Assembly (NCBI GenBank): GCA_964420125.1
Contig: CAYQQQ010000045.1
Location: 1 to 9,430, forward strand
Origin: CAYQQQ01 sp964420125
GTDB taxonomy: Bacteria; Actinomycetota; Acidimicrobiia; Acidimicrobiales; Microtrichaceae
Direction of reading: 5' to 3'
DNA length: 9,430 nucleotides
Below the pieces are notes generated by a model, which was given only the letters and a program-made list of their open reading frames with translations, was not told the DNA's origin and ran no database searches. Numbering within the stretch: position 1 is the stretch's first letter; the number at the start of each line of letters is the position of its first letter. Both the position numbers and the translations under genes were made by a program. Shown piece by piece: positions 6,006 to 9,430 of the stretch.

Positions 6006-6845
6006 ATGATCACCCGTGGATCCAAGTTCTACTTCGGTGCCGGCATCTTCGGTGTGCTGGCCGCCCTGCTCTACGGCTTCCTCACCGGGGCGGCCGATCA
6101 CGGCGGGGTCCTCAACGTCTTCCGCGAAGGCGCCGTGGTCGACTCGCTGGTCGGACCGCTGTCGCTGGGATGGAAGGGCTGGATCGGCGAGCACGTCGGC
6201 TACGCCGTGCTGCTGGGCTTCGGAGCGGTCATGTTCGCGCTGGGGGGGTTCACGACCGCCTTTCGGGATGCGGACGCCGAGGCGCTGGCGCAGATCGACG
6301 GCCTCGACGTCGCCGACCTCCCGTCTGCCACCCCACCGTGGGGCTTGAGCTACTGGCCGCTGCTGGCTGCGGTCTCCGCGGGCCTCGTCGTGGTGGGCCT
6401 GGCCTTCTCCCAGCTGTTCTTCTACGTCGGTCTCGTCGGCCTCCTCGTCGCCGGCTTCGAGTGGACCGTCCGGTCGTGGTCGGAGCAGGCCACCGGCGAT
6501 CCGGAGCTCAACTCGGAGTACCGCAGCCGCCTTATCGGCCCGCTCGAGGTGGCCGTCGGCGCCGTGCTGGTGATCGCCGTGGTGGGGCTCGCCGTCTCGA
6601 GGGTGCTGCTGGCCGTCCCCAAGCTCGGCGCCGTGTTCGTGATCATCGGGTTGGCCGCGCTGGTCTTCGGCCTCGCCAACCTGCTCTCGCGGCGACCGGA
6701 GTCGCTGCGTTCGGTGCTGTTGGGTGTGCTCATCGTCGGGGGTCTGGTGCTGATCGTCGCGGGCATCGTGGCCGAGGTCGTCGGACCGCGCGACGAGGAG
6801 GGGCTGGCCGCCGACGTGCCGGCGGTGGTGGCCGAGCAGTCGTAG
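6006..6845 (+). CDS. CtaF-like oxidase subunit IV with C-terminal membrane extension
   Basis: A 279-residue membrane protein. Residues 1-155 resemble the actinobacterial oxidase subunit IV (CtaF, about 140 residues in mycobacteria). An N-terminal FxxxAxxFxVxAxLYGxLT pattern (helix about 8-29) and a second helix (62-84) are followed, after a charged loop, by SYWPLLAAVSAGLVVVGLAF and a further helix ending GFEW (115-153). Residues 178-260 add three helices not found in mycobacterial CtaF: 181-203, 207-226 and 235-258, the middle one followed by SRRPESLR. It starts 7 nt after the subunit III-like stop and is the last gene of the operon; the ribosome site is weak (GTGAG), so coupling is likely. 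It probably forms part of the same complex as the two preceding proteins. The extension has no recognised function. Confidence 0.72.
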   Translation: MITRGSKFYFGAGIFGVLAALLYGFLTGAADHGGVLNVFREGAVVDSLVGPLSLGWKGWIGEHVGYAVLLGFGAVMFALGGFTTAFRDADAEALAQIDGLDVADLPSATPPWGLSYWPLLAAVSAGLVVVGLAFSQLFFYVGLVGLLVAGFEWTVRSWSEQATGDPELNSEYRSRLIGPLEVAVGAVLVIAVVGLAVSRVLLAVPKLGAVFVIIGLAALVFGLANLLSRRPESLRSVLLGVLIVGGLVLIVAGIVAEVVGPRDEEGLAADVPAVVAEQS

Positions 6846-6900
6846 AGTTCCGCAGCGTCGTTGCTCGGCGAGGTGCCAGGCAACCTGCGGCGTCAGGGGT

Positions 6901-6915
6901 TAGTGTCCGGCGCCA
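6901..6915 (+). promoter_or_regulatory. promoter of ctaC (-10 element)
   Basis: TAGTGT (6901-6906) followed by CCGGCGCCA lies in the 111-nt gap before ctaC. It matches the element at 3743-3757 at 13 of 15 positions. Predicted start is near 6913, giving a leader of about 44 nt that ends in the ribosome site GAGAGG (6946-6951), 5 nt before the ATG. No clear -35 is seen. Confidence 0.55.
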
Positions 6916-6956
6916 ATCGAGTACCGGCCGGTGAAGCCGGGTGCTGAGAGGTAGGA

Positions 6957-8153
6957 ATGCGAAACAAGCGCAACGCAACCATTGCTGCAGTCATCAGCGC
7001 AGTGGTGTTCATCGTGTGCGGGTGGCTCATCCTGCGCGGGGGCACGAGCCTGGAGACCTTCCCCCTCAACACGCTGAAGCCGAAGGGCGACAAGGCGGAG
7101 ATGATCTTCGACCTGGTGCTCTGGGTGTTCGGGATCGCCGCGCTGATCTTCCTCCTCGTCGAGGTCGGCATCGTCTGGATGATCTACCGGTTCCGCCGTG
7201 ACCCCCGAGACAAGGGCAACGAGGCTCCCCGGGGCGACGTCGAGCCGGTGCAGCTGCACGGCAACCCCAGCCTGGAGATCGCCTGGACCATCGTTCCGGC
7301 GCTGATCCTGGCGGTGCTGGCGGTGTTCAACGTGCAGACCATCCTGAAGGTCGACGACGTGGCCGACGACGCGCTCGAGGTCACCGTGATCGGCCAGCAA
7401 TGGTGGTGGGAGTACCGCTACGACACCAACGACGACGGCGTGGTCGACATCATCACCGCCAACCAGCTGGTCATGCCCGCCGGCCGCGACGTGGATCTCA
7501 CCATCCAGTCCAACGACGTGATCCACTCGTTCTGGATCCCCGCCCTCAACGGCAAGAAGGACGCCGTGCCCGGTCGGTCCCACTCCCTGGTGCTGCAGGC
7601 ATGGGAGCCGGGGATCTTCGAGGGCCAGTGCACCGAGTTCTGCGGGCTGTCCCACGGGGTGATGCGCATGCAGGTGAAGGCCCTGAGCGCCGAGGACTAC
7701 GCGGAGTGGGTCGAGCTCATGACCGCCACCCCTGCTCAGCCCACCACCGCCGAGGCCGAGGCCGGCCAGGAGCTGTTCGTCCAGCAGTGCGCCAGCTGCC
7801 ACCAGGTGAACGGCGTCGAGCCCGGGGCCACCACCGTGGAGTACGCCGAGCTGCCGAACCCCGCCTACGGCGAGGCCGTCGACTCCCCGTTGCTGTCGAA
7901 GAACGCCCCGAACCTCACCCACCTGATGATGCGTGACACCTTCGCCGGGTCGCTGCTCGATCTGTACGAGAAGCCCGCGACCCCGGTGGTGGAGAACCCG
8001 AGCAAGCCCAACACCAACAACCTGAAGCGCTGGTTGCGCAACCCCGAGGACATCAAGCCCATGGATCCTGCAAACGGCCAGGGCATGCCCAACCTCGGCC
8101 TCTCCGAGGAGCAGATCGACCAGCTGGTGGCCTACCTGATCACCCTCAAGTAG
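6957..8153 (+). CDS. ctaC: cytochrome c oxidase subunit II with fused cytochrome c (caa3 type)
   Basis: 398 residues. It accepts electrons from cytochrome c or the respiratory chain, passes them to CuA and then to subunit I. There are three hydrophobic segments: an N-terminal one (6-26, signal or anchor), then 49-78 and 105-130. The CuA domain follows on the outer face, with aromatic QWWWEYRY (148-155) and all copper ligands: H190, C225, E227 (backbone), C229, H233 and M236. The C-terminal domain carries one covalent heme c site, C278-A-S-C281-H282, with M377 in GMPNLG as likely axial ligand. The fusion makes this a caa3-type oxidase, usually able to take electrons directly from a bc complex or ACIII. 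A loop at 156-164 resembles an EF-hand (see findings). A strong ribosome site precedes ATG 6957, and ctaD follows after 51 nt. Confidence 0.96.
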   Translation: MRNKRNATIAAVISAVVFIVCGWLILRGGTSLETFPLNTLKPKGDKAEMIFDLVLWVFGIAALIFLLVEVGIVWMIYRFRRDPRDKGNEAPRGDVEPVQLHGNPSLEIAWTIVPALILAVLAVFNVQTILKVDDVADDALEVTVIGQQWWWEYRYDTNDDGVVDIITANQLVMPAGRDVDLTIQSNDVIHSFWIPALNGKKDAVPGRSHSLVLQAWEPGIFEGQCTEFCGLSHGVMRMQVKALSAEDYAEWVELMTATPAQPTTAEAEAGQELFVQQCASCHQVNGVEPGATTVEYAELPNPAYGEAVDSPLLSKNAPNLTHLMMRDTFAGSLLDLYEKPATPVVENPSKPNTNNLKRWLRNPEDIKPMDPANGQGMPNLGLSEEQIDQLVAYLITLK

Positions 8154-8204
8154 CCCGCCGCACCGACCCGTGAAGATCCAGCAGACGACAAGGGACCGCA
8201 CGAG

Positions 8205-9430
8205 ATGACCGCATTGGAACTGCCCGCTGGCCGCGAGGGGGAGGTCAACAACCCCCTCGGCGTGTTCGCCCGGCCGACGGCCACCACCGGGTGGAAGTCG
8301 TGGCTCACCACCGTCGACCACAAGAGGGTCGGCATCATGTACGGCGCCGCGTCGCTGTTCTTCTTCCTGGTCGGGGGGTTCGAGGCGCTGCTGATCCGGG
8401 GCCAGCTGGCCATGCCCGGCAACGACCTGCTCTCCGCAGACCTCTACAACCAGGTCTTCACCATGCACGCCATCACCATGGTGTTCCTCGTGGTGATGCC
8501 CATGGCCGCGGCGTTCGCCAACTACCTGCTGCCGCTGCAGATCGGCGCCCGGGACGTCGCCTTCCCCCGGCTCAACTCGCTGTCGCTGTGGATCTGGCTG
8601 CTGGGCGCCATCTTCTTCAACACCTCGTGGCTCCTCGGGGGAGGCGCGGACGGCGGGTGGTTCGGCTACGCCCCCAACTCCGGGGTCACCTTCTCGCCGG
8701 GCCACGGGATGGACTTCTACGCCGTGGGCCTGCTGATCATGGGTGTTGCCTCCACCGTCTCGGCGGTGAACCTCACCGTCACCGTGCTGAACATGCGCAC
8801 CCCGGGGATGACCCTCATGCGGATGCCGGTGTTCACCTGGATGACCTTCGTGGTGCAGGTGCTGCTGGTGTTCGCCCTGCCGGTGATCACCGTGGCGCTG
8901 TTCCTGCTGATGTTCGACCGGCTCTTCGGCTCCACCTTCTTCGACGTGAGCAAGGGCGGCGACCCGTTCCTCTGGCAGCACTTGTTCTGGATCTTCGGTC
9001 ACCCGGAGGTCTACATCATGATCCTGCCGAGCTTCGGGATCGCCTCCGAGGTGATCCCGGTCTTCTCCCGCAAGCCGATATTCGGCTATCCGTTCATGGT
9101 CGGCTCCGGCATCGCCATCGGCTTCATGGGCTTCGGGGTGTGGGCTCACCACATGTTCGCCTCCGGCATGGGACCGATCTCGGTGATCGCCTTCTCGTTG
9201 GCCACGATGTTCATCGCCGTGCCCACGGGCGTGAAGATCCTCAACTGGATGGCCACCATGTACGGCGGCCGGCTGCGCTTCGCCACCCCGATGCTCTTCG
9301 CTGTCGGACTGGTGGCGATGTTCACGATCGGCGGGCTCTCCGGCGTGTCCCATGCCATCGCCCCGGCCGACACCCAGCAGACCGACACCTACTACATCGT
9401 CGCCCACTTCCACTACGTGCTCTTCGGCGG
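8205..9430 (+). CDS. ctaD: cytochrome c oxidase subunit I, truncated by window edge
   Basis: The first 408 codons of a standard heme-copper oxidase subunit I (usually about 550-600 residues). It reduces O2 to water at a heme a3-CuB centre and pumps protons across the membrane. All ligands are visible: H88 (heme a), H266 of HPEVY, H315 and H316 (CuB), H401 (heme a3) and H403 (heme a). D-channel residues D117 and N124, E268, cross-link tyrosine Y270 and K-channel K344 are present, placing it in the A1 class. The ATG at 8205 has AAGGGA (8190-8195) 9 nt upstream, and it is co-transcribed with ctaC. Comparing it with the paralogue at 3861 exposes the loss of ligands there. The last helices and the heme-propionate arginine pair lie beyond the window. 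Confidence 0.97.
   Translation, partial: MTALELPAGREGEVNNPLGVFARPTATTGWKSWLTTVDHKRVGIMYGAASLFFFLVGGFEALLIRGQLAMPGNDLLSADLYNQVFTMHAITMVFLVVMPMAAAFANYLLPLQIGARDVAFPRLNSLSLWIWLLGAIFFNTSWLLGGGADGGWFGYAPNSGVTFSPGHGMDFYAVGLLIMGVASTVSAVNLTVTVLNMRTPGMTLMRMPVFTWMTFVVQVLLVFALPVITVALFLLMFDRLFGSTFFDVSKGGDPFLWQHLFWIFGHPEVYIMILPSFGIASEVIPVFSRKPIFGYPFMVGSGIAIGFMGFGVWAHHMFASGMGPISVIAFSLATMFIAVPTGVKILNWMATMYGGRLRFATPMLFAVGLVAMFTIGGLSGVSHAIAPADTQQTDTYYIVAHFHYVLFG

Noticed and set aside
6925..6956. TPP (thiamine) riboswitch suggested by GGGTGCTGAGAGG before ctaC
   Set aside because: Only this short string matches. The second conserved half (the ACCTGAT...GCCAGCG region) is absent because the ATG follows at once, and the gene is not thiamine-related.
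9381..9389. Thr393 where many CtaD proteins have the Mg-site His before DTY
   Set aside because: As I recall, actinobacterial CtaD proteins such as mycobacterial ones have Thr at this position too (QLTDSYF), so it is a lineage feature rather than a defect.
6900..9413. Very long open frame on the minus strand opposite ctaC and ctaD
   Set aside because: High GC with G/C in third codon positions leaves the opposite strand free of stops. The translation is rich in His, Gly, Glu and Arg and shows no family motif, while the plus strand encodes well-recognised oxidase subunits.
1..9430. CRISPR array, insertion sequence or attachment site
   Set aside because: No regularly spaced repeats, transposase motifs or tRNA-end duplications were seen. 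The two tRNAs show no repeated 3' end elsewhere in the window.

Overview
The window is a GC-rich chromosomal segment from an actinobacterium (Actinomycetota). The evidence is the clpS-DUF2017 gene pair, the tRNA-Glu/tRNA-Asp cluster, a CtaF-like oxidase subunit and TAnnnT-type -10 elements placed close to start codons. A subunit II with a fused cytochrome c suggests a deep lineage such as Acidimicrobiia rather than the mycobacterial type, but the class is a guess.

Layout. On the minus strand at the left edge, tRNA-Glu(TTC) is followed by tRNA-Asp(GTC), which is cut at its 3' end by the window edge. A divergent gene on the plus strand (about 247-1851) encodes a membrane-anchored HExxH zinc metallopeptidase-like protein. 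It converges with a minus-strand clpS-DUF2017 operon (2652 to 1883), and both stop codons lie in one large inverted repeat. Divergent from clpS is ctaB (heme O synthase, 2776-3681), closed by a clear intrinsic terminator.

From 3743 onward the window is terminal-oxidase genes in two transcription units. Their promoters share a 15-bp -10/discriminator element with 13 identities. Unit one (3861-6845) is a tight operon with three genes. The first is a 12-helix homologue of cytochrome oxidase subunit I in which every heme and CuB ligand histidine is replaced. The second is a subunit III homologue that has lost most of its family's invariant polar residues. The third is a CtaF (subunit IV)-like protein with an extra three-helix C-terminal half. 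Unit two (6957 onward) holds a normal ctaC with a CuA site and a C-terminal cytochrome c domain, then a normal ctaD with all ligands and proton-channel residues visible, cut by the right edge.

How the genes work together. ctaB supplies heme O (precursor of heme A) and ctaC/ctaD form the catalytic core of a caa3-type cytochrome c oxidase. The upstream three-gene unit looks like a redox-silent copy of an oxidase membrane core. It is intact and well translated by its signals, and apparently co-expressed with the real oxidase. Its function is unknown to me and it is the most interesting item here. clpS-DUF2017 belongs to N-degron proteolysis and is unrelated to the oxidase.
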